From Dyadobacter sp. CECT 9275 (GTDB taxonomy: Bacteria > Bacteroidota > Bacteroidia > Cytophagales > Spirosomataceae): 64,000 nt of DNA. The notes under the pieces are model-generated. The model did no database searches, was not told where the DNA came from, and was given only the letters and a program-made list of their open reading frames with translations. Where the stretch lies: the NCBI RefSeq assembly GCF_907164905.1, contig NZ_CAJRAF010000002.1, forward strand, positions 1,488,001 to 1,552,000. Direction: 5' to 3'. Of this stretch, positions 27,501-36,081 are shown one piece after another. The position numbers were made by a program, and so were the translations under genes. Every line of letters starts with the position of its first letter. The first letter of the stretch is position 1.

Positions 27501-28122
27501 AATTACCCTGCCTGATGCTTTCTAGCTGTTTTAATGCTTCATCCACATGCTGTGGATGAAGGATATCCTCCATTCTCATCGAGGCAATTTCCTCCAACCC
27601 GAAACCGAGCACCTCACGCCATGCCTTATTAACAAAAATGAATTTACCGTCTATGGCCACCAATTGAATAAGATCGCTCGTATTATCGACCAGATCCTGT
27701 AGCTGGGAGTTGGATTTAGCAATGGAAGACTCCATCCGCCGCCGCCGGGTAATGTCATCACCAATTAACGTAACACAGGAAACGTCGTTTTCGTCTTGGT
27801 GTAAAAGAACTGAATTGATTGAAAAAGTTCTGACTGTGCCCTTCCGGGCCAGAAATGGGATCTCCCGTCTTTCAAGTTTCCGTTTTCCCTGGATGCCCTC
27901 TTCCAGCATTTGCCTGACCTCGAACTCTTCCTCCTTCGGTACCAGATTATCGAATAAGCTTTTCCCAACCAGCTCTGCCTCTTCCCAACCGGTTTTCATT
28001 AAGGTATGGGCGCTGATGCTCCTGATGATAAAATCAGGTGTAAAGGTAATTCCTATCAGGTTGAGGTGCTGAAGTGTGGTGTGAATGGTTTGCCAATCTG
28101 TCTGTGATGAAATCATTTCCAT
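24511..28122 (-). CDS. Hybrid sensor histidine kinase: PAS-PAS-GAF-PAS-PAS-HisKA-HATPase-REC-HPt
   Basis: 1203 residues, with no membrane helix visible, so cytoplasmic. Order by eye: PAS about 14-130, PAS 145-255, GAF 270-412 (LLCVPLRIGDRVTGIIGV), PAS 430-545, PAS 555-675. HisKA has the phospho-His in ANMSHEIRTPMNGVIGM (about residue 701). HATPase follows with DSGIGI and GGTGLGLAISKQL, then a receiver near 947-1065 (HILLVDDNAVNR, phospho-Asp in FMDIQMPDMDG, Lys in IAKPI). A C-terminal HPt has its His in LHTLKGSAGTVG (about 1141). It can therefore run a whole phosphorelay, but no separate DNA-binding regulator is adjacent. It is divergent from rsmA (81 nt apart). Confidence 0.92.
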   Translation of the reverse strand: MEMISSQTDWQTIHTTLQHLNLIGITFTPDFIIRSISAHTLMKTGWEEAELVGKSLFDNLVPKEEEFEVRQMLEEGIQGKRKLERREIPFLARKGTVRTFSINSVLLHQDENDVSCVTLIGDDITRRRRMESSIAKSNSQLQDLVDNTSDLIQLVAIDGKFIFVNKAWREVLGFGLEEIASMRMEDILHPQHVDEALKQLESIRQGNSNPNFEAVFQNREGKKVFVKGSVNCRFDGGKPTAFRCILNDYTEKIRAEKAQNLYYSIANWTLNSPSLDDFYHSIHEELGKIIDVKNFFIALYDPSQSYLYFPYYVDQYFKGNVRFTRRRLGNGVTEYAIASNKPLFLSDKDIEELAKTNSLYLYGVTPKLLLCVPLRIGDRVTGIIGVKSYDDPNMFDARDLELLEFISGQVALAIARKQSEQELSRYVARLNAIFDSSSHLIWSVNKSLQLTSFNKNYADLIQTQIGVRPSLQVTPEKFGWRMVGNANRRILESKYRQALRGEPQYFEFKIDKQDGGEMWLEFYLNPIHYAEGLIEEVSGIARDITRRKEAELSLRHSEELFRGIFENLQDIYCRIDRHGRITMISQSVLKRLGYLPEEVIGKELTNFFSDKKRIHSALIRLRKTRSLRNFEITMPRKDGSERQFMINMLMFVNDKGKPTEVAALARDITELKRNELELLKAKEHAERSLKVKEGFLANMSHEIRTPMNGVIGMIDLLGETKLNEEQRDYVLTIKRSSETLLNILNDILDLSKIEAGKMVLHEAAISVEELLLKLVSLFGQTAKSKGNTLTYHIAPDIPRFIIADQTRLLQILSNLTSNALKFTEKGSVKILLNLVEQRDNIFKIKVDVQDSGIGISAMDRQILFTSFTQLDNSSKKSFGGTGLGLAISKQLCALMNGSIGVESTLGEGSTFWFTFETRQTTTAEVSMVGPGEEMQIENVFTTVHPHILLVDDNAVNRKVANEILKKSGCTVDLADSGFVAIEKVEKMQLDGDQMYDIIFMDIQMPDMDGVQTTQELRKRVAGLPPVVAMTAYSMKEDRDRFISQGMDDYIAKPIRAQHLVYKVKELIGNKLAVKTERKAHEVVEEVTLPVLDKEIIDQLKGIGGPDLVLSVFEDFVQESTGLIDEALAAFEKGDIPTVKSNLHTLKGSAGTVGVSQVAEIARDAEWRLKSDDTSTLAQALPELKRAYEKFLGQYEESLAEWMK

Positions 28123-28191
28123 AGTATGGGGGCATTCGGAATTTTAAGGTTAGTTCCAATTCTTTATTCGATAAATCTACGAATTAAGCCG

Positions 28192-28199
28192 TAATTTTG
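28192..28199 (+). promoter_or_regulatory. Predicted -7 box of rsmA
   Basis: TAATTTTG matches the Bacteroidota -7 consensus TAnnTTTG exactly. It ends only 4 nt before the GTG start at 28204, so the transcript would be almost leaderless. I see no clear -33 TTTG at the usual distance. Confidence 0.35.
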
Positions 28200-28203
28200 G
28201 TTC

Positions 28204-29010
28204 GTGAAAGTAAATTATAAAAATACCGGCGATAGCGTTCGTGCTAAAAAACATTTGGGACAGCACTTTCTGAAAGACCTGAATGTTGCTCAGAAAATAG
28301 TAGATGGCCTCACCTGCCATGGTGGTTATGACAAGGTACTTGAAATTGGCCCCGGAATGGGCGTTTTAACACAATTCCTGTTAAAGAAAAGTGAGTATAC
28401 CACCTTCGTTGCTGAAATTGATACGGAGTCAGTTGCTTATCTGAAAGTACATTATCCGGAGTTAGCCCCCCGGATAATGGAAGGTGATTTTCTAAAAATG
28501 AACCTGAAAGAAAGTTTTACGGAGCCTTTCGGCATCATCGGTAATTTTCCTTACAACATTTCGTCTCAGATATTTTTCAAAACACTAGAATTCCGTGACC
28601 AGATTCCTGAGGTAGTATGCATGCTGCAAAAAGAGGTTGCCCTTAGGATTGCCTCGCCTCCCGGCAACAAAGATTACGGGATACTTAGCGTTTTGCTGCA
28701 GGCATTTTACGATATTGATTACCTGGTTTCGGTTCCGCCGGGGGCCTTTAATCCGCCTCCCAAAGTGCAGTCGGGTGTGATCAGACTGCGAAGGAATCAG
28801 GTAAAGGCGCTGGACTGTAACGAAAAAATGTTTTTCCGGGTTGTCAAAACTGCTTTCAATCAACGGCGTAAAACGCTCAGAAATGCGCTGAAACCACTGG
28901 GGGAATTTCCGGACCATCCGCTCCTGACCAAACGAGCTGAGCAGCTGGGCGTGGCTGAATTTGTAGAACTTACAAAACTGGCCCAGAGCCTTCAGCAGGA
29001 CATAAAATAA
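28204..29010 (+). CDS. rsmA: 16S rRNA (adenine(1518)-N6/adenine(1519)-N6)-dimethyltransferase
   Basis: 268 residues from a GTG at 28204, the only reasonable start before the conserved [12 protein letters not shown]. It dimethylates two adjacent adenines near the 3' end of 16S rRNA using S-adenosylmethionine. Motifs seen are [15 protein letters not shown] (SAM motif I), the acidic [16 protein letters not shown], the catalytic [11 protein letters not shown] (N-x-P-Y), and the C-terminal [15 protein letters not shown]. Length is normal. It is followed after 42 nt by mgtE, an order common in Bacteroidota. Confidence 0.97.
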   Translation: MKVNYKNTGDSVRAKKHLGQHFLKDLNVAQKIVDGLTCHGGYDKVLEIGPGMGVLTQFLLKKSEYTTFVAEIDTESVAYLKVHYPELAPRIMEGDFLKMNLKESFTEPFGIIGNFPYNISSQIFFKTLEFRDQIPEVVCMLQKEVALRIASPPGNKDYGILSVLLQAFYDIDYLVSVPPGAFNPPPKVQSGVIRLRRNQVKALDCNEKMFFRVVKTAFNQRRKTLRNALKPLGEFPDHPLLTKRAEQLGVAEFVELTKLAQSLQQDIK

Positions 29011-29052
29011 AAAGCTAAAAGCAACGTTCCCAATCGCTAAAAGCTACGCAGC

Positions 29053-30405
29053 ATGACTTTTGAATTAACCAAGGAATATGTCGAACATATCCAGGAACTC
29101 ATTGAAAAAGAGGATGTAAGCAGAATACAGACCGAAATGGAAGGTCTTTTTCCCGCCGATATTACCAGCCTGTTGTATGAGCTCGAAACCGGAGGAGCCA
29201 AATACCTGATCAGTGCGCTGGATATTGAAACGGGCTCCGAAATCCTCGCGTCCATGGATCCCGACGAACGGAAAGAGTTTCTGAAATCCTTTACTTCTGA
29301 AGAAATCTCTAGATACGTCAACCTCTTTGATTCTGACGATGCAGTGGATTTGCTCAACGAACAGCCTATAAGGGTGCGTGAGGAGGTAATTGCGCTGCTG
29401 GAAGACCGTGAGCAGGCCCGTTTTATTCTTGATCTGCTGCATTATGATGAGGACGTAGCTGGTGGCCTTATGCAGAAAGAGCTTGTAAAGGCAAATGTCA
29501 ACTGGACTGTCAATCAATGTATTGAAGAACTAAGAAAGCAGGCCGAGGATGTTGGAAAGGTGTATTCCGTATACGTTGTGGACGACAATAGCATACTGCT
29601 GGGAATATTGTCATTGAAGAAAATCGTAATCGCTCATAAAAACACAAAAATTGAAAGTTTGTATGACCGGGACGTGATTTTTGTAGAAACCTACCGCCCT
29701 TCCGAAGAAGTGGCTGAGCTCATGCAGCGTTACGACATTGACGCCCTGCCGGTTGTAAATGTTCAGGGAAAACTGCTGGGACGTATCACGATAGATGACG
29801 TCATCGACGTGATTACCGAACAGGCCAGCTCCGATACCCTGGCGATGGCAGGTATTACCGGTGACGTGGAAGAAGATGACACGGTTTGGCGACAAACCCG
29901 TGCCCGCTTGCCCTGGCTGCTGGTAGGTATGATGGGAGGAATACTGGCTGCCAAATTCATCAGTTTTTTTGAAGGAGATTTGAAAATCATTCCTGCCATG
30001 GCAGCTTTCATTCCCATTATCGGATCAACAGGCGGCAATGTCGGTATTCAGACCTCCTCCATCATTTTACAAAGCCTGGCAGATAAAAGCGGACTGGATG
30101 CCACAGTCTGGCAAAGGATGCTGCGGATGCTTGCCGTAGCCTTTATCAACGGATTGATTATCAGCCTCATCGTATTTGGATTCAACCTCCTGATCGGGAA
30201 CGAACTCCGGCTCGCACTGGTGGTATCCACGGCGCTTATGTCGGTCGTTTTCCTAGCTTCATTCATGGGAACGGTAACACCCATTGTTCTGGAAAGAATA
30301 GGTATCAACCCCGCGGTTGCCTCGGGGCCTTTCATCACAACAGCCAATGACCTCATCGGTTACGGCGTATACTTTGGGCTCGCTCACGTGCTGCTGGATC
30401 TGTAA
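29053..30405 (+). CDS. mgtE: Magnesium transporter MgtE
   Basis: 450 residues, normal length. A cytoplasmic N-domain of helical repeats (about 1-130; FPADITSLLYELETGG, EQPIRVREEVIALL) is followed by two CBS domains (about 135-255). These act as the Mg2+ sensor gate (YSVYVVDDNSILLGILSL, DALPVVNVQGKLLGRITIDDVIDVI). Five membrane helices at about 285-450 include the pore motif FIPIIGSTGGNVGIQTSSI and end FITTANDLIGYGVYFGLAHVLL with the conserved Asp. Mg2+ enters when intracellular Mg2+ is low, opening the CBS gate. It lies downstream of rsmA and converges on the serine dehydratase gene. Confidence 0.95.
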   Translation: MTFELTKEYVEHIQELIEKEDVSRIQTEMEGLFPADITSLLYELETGGAKYLISALDIETGSEILASMDPDERKEFLKSFTSEEISRYVNLFDSDDAVDLLNEQPIRVREEVIALLEDREQARFILDLLHYDEDVAGGLMQKELVKANVNWTVNQCIEELRKQAEDVGKVYSVYVVDDNSILLGILSLKKIVIAHKNTKIESLYDRDVIFVETYRPSEEVAELMQRYDIDALPVVNVQGKLLGRITIDDVIDVITEQASSDTLAMAGITGDVEEDDTVWRQTRARLPWLLVGMMGGILAAKFISFFEGDLKIIPAMAAFIPIIGSTGGNVGIQTSSIILQSLADKSGLDATVWQRMLRMLAVAFINGLIISLIVFGFNLLIGNELRLALVVSTALMSVVFLASFMGTVTPIVLERIGINPAVASGPFITTANDLIGYGVYFGLAHVLLDL

Positions 30406-30464
30406 GCAAGGTGATCAGGGAGAGATACCAGCAGGGAAATATCACAACAAACCAGTTGGTCACT

Positions 30465-31889
30465 TTAACATTCGCTTAAGCTCAGCGGAATGTTCAAAGC
30501 AAGTCCTCCCTCAGAGGTTTCCTTATACCTGTTATTCATATCCAGTGCAGTTTCCCACATGGTTTTCACCACGTTATCCAGGGATACCTTCGCATGACCG
30601 GGATCACTCTGAACGGCCAGCTGGGCCGCCGTAATGGCCTTTATGGCGCCCATCGTATTTCGCTCGATACAGGGTATCTGAACAAGCCCGCCGACGGGAT
30701 CGCAGGTCATACCCAAATGGTGCTCCATCGCAATTTCCGCTGCCATGAGGCACTGTTCCACCGTACCGCCCATGACTTCCGTCAGGCCTGCCGCTGCCAT
30801 GGCAGAAGAAACGCCTATCTCCGCCTGGCATCCGCCCATAGCAGCCGATATGGTAGCTCCTTTTTTGAAAATGCTGCCGATTTCTCCGGCTGTCAGCAAA
30901 AACCTCAGGATGGACTCATCACTGCTTTCACAAAACGTAACATAGTATTGCAGTACAGCCGGAATCACCCCCGCCGCTCCGTTCGTCGGTGCGGTTACCA
31001 CCCTGCTGAACGAAGCATTTTCTTCGTTGACCGCCAATGCAAAACAACTCACCCAGTCGAGTGTATACTTAAAGCCATTACCAGCAGCCCTGATCCTTGC
31101 GACCCAATCGTCATAATGATCGTCTGTGGCTTCGGATAGCAATTTTTTGCTGAGGCTGGCCGCTCGACGTTTCACATTCAGTCCCCCGGGCAAGGTACCA
31201 TCCGCATGGCAGCCCCGATATATGCTTTCACGCATCACCCTCCATATATTCAACAGCTCTGATTTAATATCAGTCTCCGTTCTCCATGCTTTTTCATTTT
31301 CCAGTACTATTTCCCAGATGGACAGGCCTGTGCGCTGCGCCCACTTCAGAACGTCAGATGCTTTCTCCGTCGGATACGGTAAGACCGTTTCGTCGTTTCC
31401 CGTTACTTCCTCATTTTCTTTCATCACAAAGCCCCCGCCAACAGAGTAATAAGTTTCTGCTATCTGCCTGCCATTGGGGAGTTCAGCCCTAAATGTCAGT
31501 GCATTGGGATGAAATGGAAGAGACTCCTTCATCATAAAAACGATGTCACTCTGAGGATTGAAAGGCAGTGTTCTGGTACCATTTAGCCGGATCAGACCAC
31601 GGTCCCTTATATCCGCAATGATGGTACCAATGCGGGAAGCATCAATCAGTACAGGGTCATGGCCACTCAGACCCAGTAAAACGGCGAGGTCAGTCCCATG
31701 TCCGACACCCGTTTTCGCCAGAGAACCATACAAATAAACACGTACCGAAGTAACCTGCTCCAATCCCGCCGTTTTTTCAATCAGGCTAAGAAACTGCTGG
31801 GCGGCCCGCCATGGCCCCAATGTGTGCGAACTCGACGGACCAATCCCTATTTTAAATATATCAAAAACCGAAATGCGCTCTTCTTTCAT
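30465..31889 (-). CDS. sdaA: L-serine ammonia-lyase (iron-sulfur type, single chain)
   Basis: 474 residues from the ATG at 31889. The open frame extends 15 codons further, but [26 protein letters not shown] is the family start. It deaminates L-serine to pyruvate and uses an oxygen-sensitive [4Fe-4S] cluster. The N-terminal beta domain (1-150) contains GIGPSSSHT and [12 protein letters not shown]. The alpha domain contains [67 protein letters not shown] and [13 protein letters not shown]. The cluster-binding Cys residues are present. Length agrees with E. coli SdaA/SdaB. Confidence 0.95.
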   Translation of the reverse strand: MKEERISVFDIFKIGIGPSSSHTLGPWRAAQQFLSLIEKTAGLEQVTSVRVYLYGSLAKTGVGHGTDLAVLLGLSGHDPVLIDASRIGTIIADIRDRGLIRLNGTRTLPFNPQSDIVFMMKESLPFHPNALTFRAELPNGRQIAETYYSVGGGFVMKENEEVTGNDETVLPYPTEKASDVLKWAQRTGLSIWEIVLENEKAWRTETDIKSELLNIWRVMRESIYRGCHADGTLPGGLNVKRRAASLSKKLLSEATDDHYDDWVARIRAAGNGFKYTLDWVSCFALAVNEENASFSRVVTAPTNGAAGVIPAVLQYYVTFCESSDESILRFLLTAGEIGSIFKKGATISAAMGGCQAEIGVSSAMAAAGLTEVMGGTVEQCLMAAEIAMEHHLGMTCDPVGGLVQIPCIERNTMGAIKAITAAQLAVQSDPGHAKVSLDNVVKTMWETALDMNNRYKETSEGGLALNIPLSLSEC

Positions 31890-31891
31890 AA

Positions 31892-31899
31892 CAAAGCTA
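31892..31899 (-). promoter_or_regulatory. Predicted -7 box of sdaA
   Basis: On the minus strand the bases read TAGCTTTG, an exact TAnnTTTG, ending 2 nt before the ATG. If this box is used, the mRNA is leaderless. No -33 element is clear at the expected spacing. Confidence 0.35.
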
Positions 31900-32036
31900 A
31901 ACTTTACGACGGACCCACATTTCAGTTGAATCAATCCGGTTATAAATATAGAATGCCATCGGTGATTTATGACCAGGCAGGTTGATAGTTAGATAGTTTA
32001 TTGCCAACAGGTGACAAATTCCGTCATTTTATCTGG

Positions 32037-33005
32037 TTATTCTTTACTTTTTAAAATAACGGTATTTTGATCCAGCATATAATGAAGGTGATGTGTTCTG
32101 GCAAGGGTATCCAGTATATCGGCGAGGGGATCGGACAATAAAAATTTACCCGACAACTTTGTCTCCTTTATCGATTCACTTTCAAAAGCGATTTTCACAT
32201 CAAACCTGCTTTCCAGTGTCGCCGCAACAGTGGCGAAACGCTCCTGGTCGAACACCAGAATTCCCTCCTTCCAGGCAATGGCGTTGGTACCCACTATGTT
32301 GGTTTTAGTGAATTTACCCGAATCCATATCCACAGTTGCACGTTCATTCGCCGACAATTCGATCCCAAGCATATCAAAAGAGGAGTCATTTACCAATGAT
32401 GCTTGTCCGCGAACCACCGAAAATTCGGTCATCCTTAGGTATTTGTAAGCCCGTATATCCAAAGCACTGCCCGCTGGCAACCGTGCCCTGATTCCCTTGG
32501 TCAGTACAAAGAAATTCGAGACCTCCCGGTTGGCAATATCAAAATAGGCCTCTCCCTCCAGAAGTTCTACATTTATCTGTTTCCCCACGGGATCTTCAGG
32601 GTACAGAAGTGTACTACCTTCGTTGAGGTACACAACTGAACCGTCGCCGAATTTCAGCCAGATCCTTTGCCCTTTGGCAGTGGTGAGCCTGGCTATGTTA
32701 TCGCCAAAAATAAAATGATAGGCATGTACCCTGTAAGTGTAAAGCAGCCAGCCCGTGGACACCACCAGGAAGATGCCAACTATCAGAAAAAGACCTCTGC
32801 CTGATCGTGAGAAAAATCTTGACTCCGGTTTTTCACTCAGATTTCCGTTGATAATATCATCCTTATCGGCCTCAAGTTGTGTGTCCAGCACCTGGTCCAG
32901 TTTCCCTTGTTTGAGAAGATAAAAGAAAACTTCCAGTTCCGTATCACTTATATCGTTGTTTCTGTACCGTTGAACAAGATTTTCCAAAAATGCGTGATCA
33001 TCCAT
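32037..33005 (-). CDS. FecR-family anti-sigma factor, orphan
   Basis: 322 residues. A cytoplasmic N-terminal region (1-85; FLENLVQRYRNNDISDTELEVFFYLLKQGKL) precedes one membrane helix (about 88-106, GLFLIVGIFLVVSTGWLLY). A periplasmic FecR domain (about 115-220) follows with RIWLKFGDGSVVYLNEGSTLLYP and VELLEGEAYFDI, and then a C-terminal signalling domain with FATVAATLESRFDVKIAFE and LSGKFLLSDPLADILDTLARTHHLHY. FecR proteins hold an ECF sigma factor and are triggered by a TonB receptor. Here neither partner is adjacent, which is unusual. It is divergent from a CE15-like esterase. Confidence 0.88.
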   Translation of the reverse strand: MDDHAFLENLVQRYRNNDISDTELEVFFYLLKQGKLDQVLDTQLEADKDDIINGNLSEKPESRFFSRSGRGLFLIVGIFLVVSTGWLLYTYRVHAYHFIFGDNIARLTTAKGQRIWLKFGDGSVVYLNEGSTLLYPEDPVGKQINVELLEGEAYFDIANREVSNFFVLTKGIRARLPAGSALDIRAYKYLRMTEFSVVRGQASLVNDSSFDMLGIELSANERATVDMDSGKFTKTNIVGTNAIAWKEGILVFDQERFATVAATLESRFDVKIAFESESIKETKLSGKFLLSDPLADILDTLARTHHLHYMLDQNTVILKSKE

Positions 33006-33190
33006 CCGTAACGTTTTCTTACAAAGACGGGTTTGGAGTAAAATAGGGTACCTGGTGCTTCATATTTTTTTCAAATCCCCCCACCGGACCGACCAGCGGT
33101 ACCAAACCAGATTTGGAAGACAAGTATACCCATGCAGGTACTTGGCTTATATACAAGGTTTTCCTCGACCCGAAATCATTTCATCTTAAT

Positions 33191-34423
33191 ATGAATTCCG
33201 TCATGCTCAAAATCACCGGAAAAGGTTTCAGCACATTCCGAAAGCATACCTTTGCTCTGTTATTCGTGACTACGCTCATTACCAGGATACAGGCACAGAA
33301 TTATGACGAGCGCAAAGTACCCCGATACACTTTACCCGAGCCATTGACTACTTCCTCGGACATGGAAGTAAAAAACATTAAAACCTGGGAAAAGGTAAGG
33401 CGCCCTGAAATCCTGCAACTTTTTGAGGATAATATTTATGGTCAAATGCCTGAATACTACGACAAGATCAGCTACGAAATTACCAGTGAGGACAAAACAG
33501 CCATGAACGGCAAGGCACATTTGAAACAGGTACTGATCCGCATCACTCAAAAAGATAAAGTAGTAAAAATTAACCTTACGCTATTCATCCCTCAAAATAG
33601 TACAAAACCCAAACCCGTTTTTTTATTGATCAACAACCGCGGAAAAGAGAATACCGATCCCGAACGAAAAGTAAAAAGCGAGTTCTGGCCCGCAGAAATG
33701 CTGGTCGACAACGGATATGCGGCGGCGGCCTTTCATGTGAGCGACCTGGCACCCGATCATAAGGATAATTATACCAACGGGGTTCTGCAGCTATATCCCG
33801 AACAGCTGAAAATGGATAACGGGATGAAAGCCATTGGCGCCTGGGCCTGGGGTGCAAGCCGCGTTATGGATTATTTTGAACAGGATAAGGATATTGATGC
33901 GAAGAGAGTTGCGGTAGCAGGCCACTCGCGCGGTGGCAAGGCTTCCTTATGGGCTGCTGCCCAGGACCAGCGCTTTGCCATCTGCATTTCCAACTGCTCG
34001 GGAAATACAGGCGCTGCGCTGTCACGCAGGCAGTTCGGAGAGAGAATCGCCCGCATTAATACCAGCTTTCCGCATTGGTTCAATAACAATTATAAAAAAT
34101 TCAATGACAAGGAAGATTCTCTTCCCGTGGACCAGCATATGCTGATTGCCCTGGTGGCACCCCGTCCGGTATATGCCACCAACGCCTCCAAAGACCTTTG
34201 GGCCGACCCGACGGGTACCTATCTTTCCTTAAAAAATGCAGAAAAAGTTTATGCATTGTATCACCGAAAGTCGGCACTGCCTCCCAGCCCGCCAAACATC
34301 AATGAACCGGTGTACCGTTCCATCCTTGCGTATCATAACCGGGAAGGTGAGCATAACATGACCTCCTATGACTGGGGGAATTTTATAAAGTTCGCTGATT
34401 ACCATTATAAAAAAGGCAGATAG
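33191..34423 (+). CDS. Secreted CE15-like (glucuronoyl esterase-like) alpha/beta hydrolase
   Basis: 410 residues from the ATG at 33191. An in-frame TTG at 33113 would place the signal peptide too deep. A signal sequence ends near RIQAQ. The nucleophile is in VAVAGHSRGGKASLWAAA: the G-x-S-R-x-G-K motif is that of CE15, which cleaves the ester between 4-O-methyl-glucuronic acid of xylan and lignin. Further motifs are LINNRGKE, AFHVSDLAPDH, GAWAWGASRVMDYFE, ALVAPRPVYATNASKDLWADP (acid region) and REGEHNMTSYDW (catalytic His). The usual Cys in GCSRxGK is His here. The substrate is probably an esterified uronic acid but is not proven. Confidence 0.85.
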   Translation: MNSVMLKITGKGFSTFRKHTFALLFVTTLITRIQAQNYDERKVPRYTLPEPLTTSSDMEVKNIKTWEKVRRPEILQLFEDNIYGQMPEYYDKISYEITSEDKTAMNGKAHLKQVLIRITQKDKVVKINLTLFIPQNSTKPKPVFLLINNRGKENTDPERKVKSEFWPAEMLVDNGYAAAAFHVSDLAPDHKDNYTNGVLQLYPEQLKMDNGMKAIGAWAWGASRVMDYFEQDKDIDAKRVAVAGHSRGGKASLWAAAQDQRFAICISNCSGNTGAALSRRQFGERIARINTSFPHWFNNNYKKFNDKEDSLPVDQHMLIALVAPRPVYATNASKDLWADPTGTYLSLKNAEKVYALYHRKSALPPSPPNINEPVYRSILAYHNREGEHNMTSYDWGNFIKFADYHYKKGR

Positions 34424-34515
34424 GTCCGATATATAACATTTTCTTAACAGAAGATCAGGTCCTTTCAGCCCGAAGCGAAGTAATATTGCAAAATCAACGA
34501 TTGCCGTTCTTGCCT

Positions 34516-35919
34516 ATGTTTACCTTATCATACACCTCATTTAACCGGCTGGCTTTCACGGCCCTATTCCTTTCTGTGATCTCGCCGCTTGTTGCGCAGC
34601 AGAATAAGAGTTACCCTCCCTCTGCTTTTCCTGACAGGGTAATCCTCGGCTGGAAGGGCGATGCCGCGCATACCCAGGCTGTCAACTGGCGTACCGATTC
34701 TACGGTGTCCAATGCCATGGCAGCTATTCATGAAGCAGATCCCTCGCCTGATTTTGTGAGCAAAGCAAAGATCGTTAAGGCGACTACGCAGTCGGCACGG
34801 ATTGACAATATAACCGCGAATTATCATGAAGCCAATTTTACCGATCTGAAACCCGCAACCCGTTACCTCTACCGTGTAGGTAATGGCACGGAGTGGAGCG
34901 AGTGGTTTCAGTTTACTACGGCTTCTGACAAAGCCTCGCCGGTGTCGTTTCTGTATTTTGGTGATGCCCAGAACGACCTGCGGTCTCTATGGTCGCGGGC
35001 CATCCGGGGTGCTTTCACACAGCTTCCCAAAGCTAACCTCATCATCCATGCAGGCGACCTGATTAACAATTCAAATGTAGATTACCAGTGGGGAGAATGG
35101 TTTGAAGCAGGTGGCTGGGTAAATGGGATGATTCCCAATCTGCCAACACCGGGAAACCACGAGTACTACCGCGACGAGGTAAAAAAACCACAGGTATCCA
35201 AACATTGGCGTAAGCAGTTTGCCCTTCCGGAGAATGGTCCTGAAGGCTTGGAAGAAACCGCATATTACATTGACTACCAAGGAATAAGGTTTATATCAAT
35301 GGATTCTCAGGCGGCACTTCTGGATTCATCCGTACTGGACCGGCAAGCGGCCTGGTTTGAAAAAACAGCTCGAGAAAACACGAATAAATGGCTCATCCTA
35401 TTTCATCATCACCCTATATATTCTACCAAAAATGGCCGGGATAATGACGAATGGCGTGCCAAAATGGAGCCCTTGTACAAGAAATATAAGGTAGATCTGG
35501 TATTACAGGGCCACGACCATACCTATGGACGTGGACTTAATATGCCGCTTGGTACCAGCCGCAAAAAGCCGGATGGCCCCATTTACGTGGTATCTGTAAG
35601 CGGCCCTAAAATGTACGACATAGGGCTGCAGGACTGGATGGATCGGGCGGCTTCCAACACGCAGCTTTATCAGGCGATCACCGTTGATGCCAACAAGCTA
35701 TCCTATAAATCATTTACAGTTTCCGGCGACCTATACGACCATTTTGAACTGATAAAGGATGTGAAAGGTAACAATATCTATGCCGAATTATCTACCCAAC
35801 TGAAAATGCAGGAAAGGCTAGAATTACCTGAAAAATTGAAACAGAGTTTTAAAGAAGCGGATCTCAAAGAATACGAAAAGCGGTTTCAGGAATATAAAAA
35901 GCGGAAAGAGATAAAATAA
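34516..35919 (+). CDS. Secreted purple acid phosphatase / FN3-metallophosphoesterase
   Basis: 467 residues from the ATG at 34516 (an in-frame TTG at 34486 is less likely). A signal peptide ends VAQQ. Residues 35-130 are the N-terminal FN3-like domain of purple acid phosphatases (ATRYLYRVGNGTEWSEWFQFTT). The catalytic domain carries the dimetal ligands in order: LYFGDAQND, IIHAGDLINNS, PTPGNHEYY, FHHHPIY, and LVLQGHDHTYGR. These hydrolyse phosphomonoesters outside the cytoplasm. The last 60 residues are a charged helical tail. A strong hairpin follows the stop. Confidence 0.9.
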   Translation: MFTLSYTSFNRLAFTALFLSVISPLVAQQNKSYPPSAFPDRVILGWKGDAAHTQAVNWRTDSTVSNAMAAIHEADPSPDFVSKAKIVKATTQSARIDNITANYHEANFTDLKPATRYLYRVGNGTEWSEWFQFTTASDKASPVSFLYFGDAQNDLRSLWSRAIRGAFTQLPKANLIIHAGDLINNSNVDYQWGEWFEAGGWVNGMIPNLPTPGNHEYYRDEVKKPQVSKHWRKQFALPENGPEGLEETAYYIDYQGIRFISMDSQAALLDSSVLDRQAAWFEKTARENTNKWLILFHHHPIYSTKNGRDNDEWRAKMEPLYKKYKVDLVLQGHDHTYGRGLNMPLGTSRKKPDGPIYVVSVSGPKMYDIGLQDWMDRAASNTQLYQAITVDANKLSYKSFTVSGDLYDHFELIKDVKGNNIYAELSTQLKMQERLELPEKLKQSFKEADLKEYEKRFQEYKKRKEIK

Positions 35920-35935
35920 CCCATTCCGTGCGGTT

Positions 35936-35969
35936 TATTACCGGCATCCAAGGTTGGATGCCGGTAATA
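35936..35969 (+). terminator. Hairpin after the acid phosphatase gene, probable terminator
   Basis: Perfect 14-bp arms (35936-35949 and 35956-35969) with a 6-nt loop lie 17 nt after the stop. The following sequence CATTTCG is only weakly T-rich, so efficiency is uncertain. It lies between two convergent genes and may serve both. Confidence 0.55.
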
Positions 35970-36081
35970 CATTTCGTATCAAGAGAATCCCTCTATTCTG
36001 ATTTTAATGTTTTAACAGGATCTGATAAGGCGGCCTTTACTGTCCGGTTTCGATACAACAAAAGCAAAATACCGACACCTG

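Noticed and set aside
36009..36075. TTAACAGG ... CCTGTTAA inverted pair after the acid phosphatase gene
   Set aside because: Short arms about 50 nt apart in AT-rich sequence, with a stronger hairpin adjacent; likely chance.
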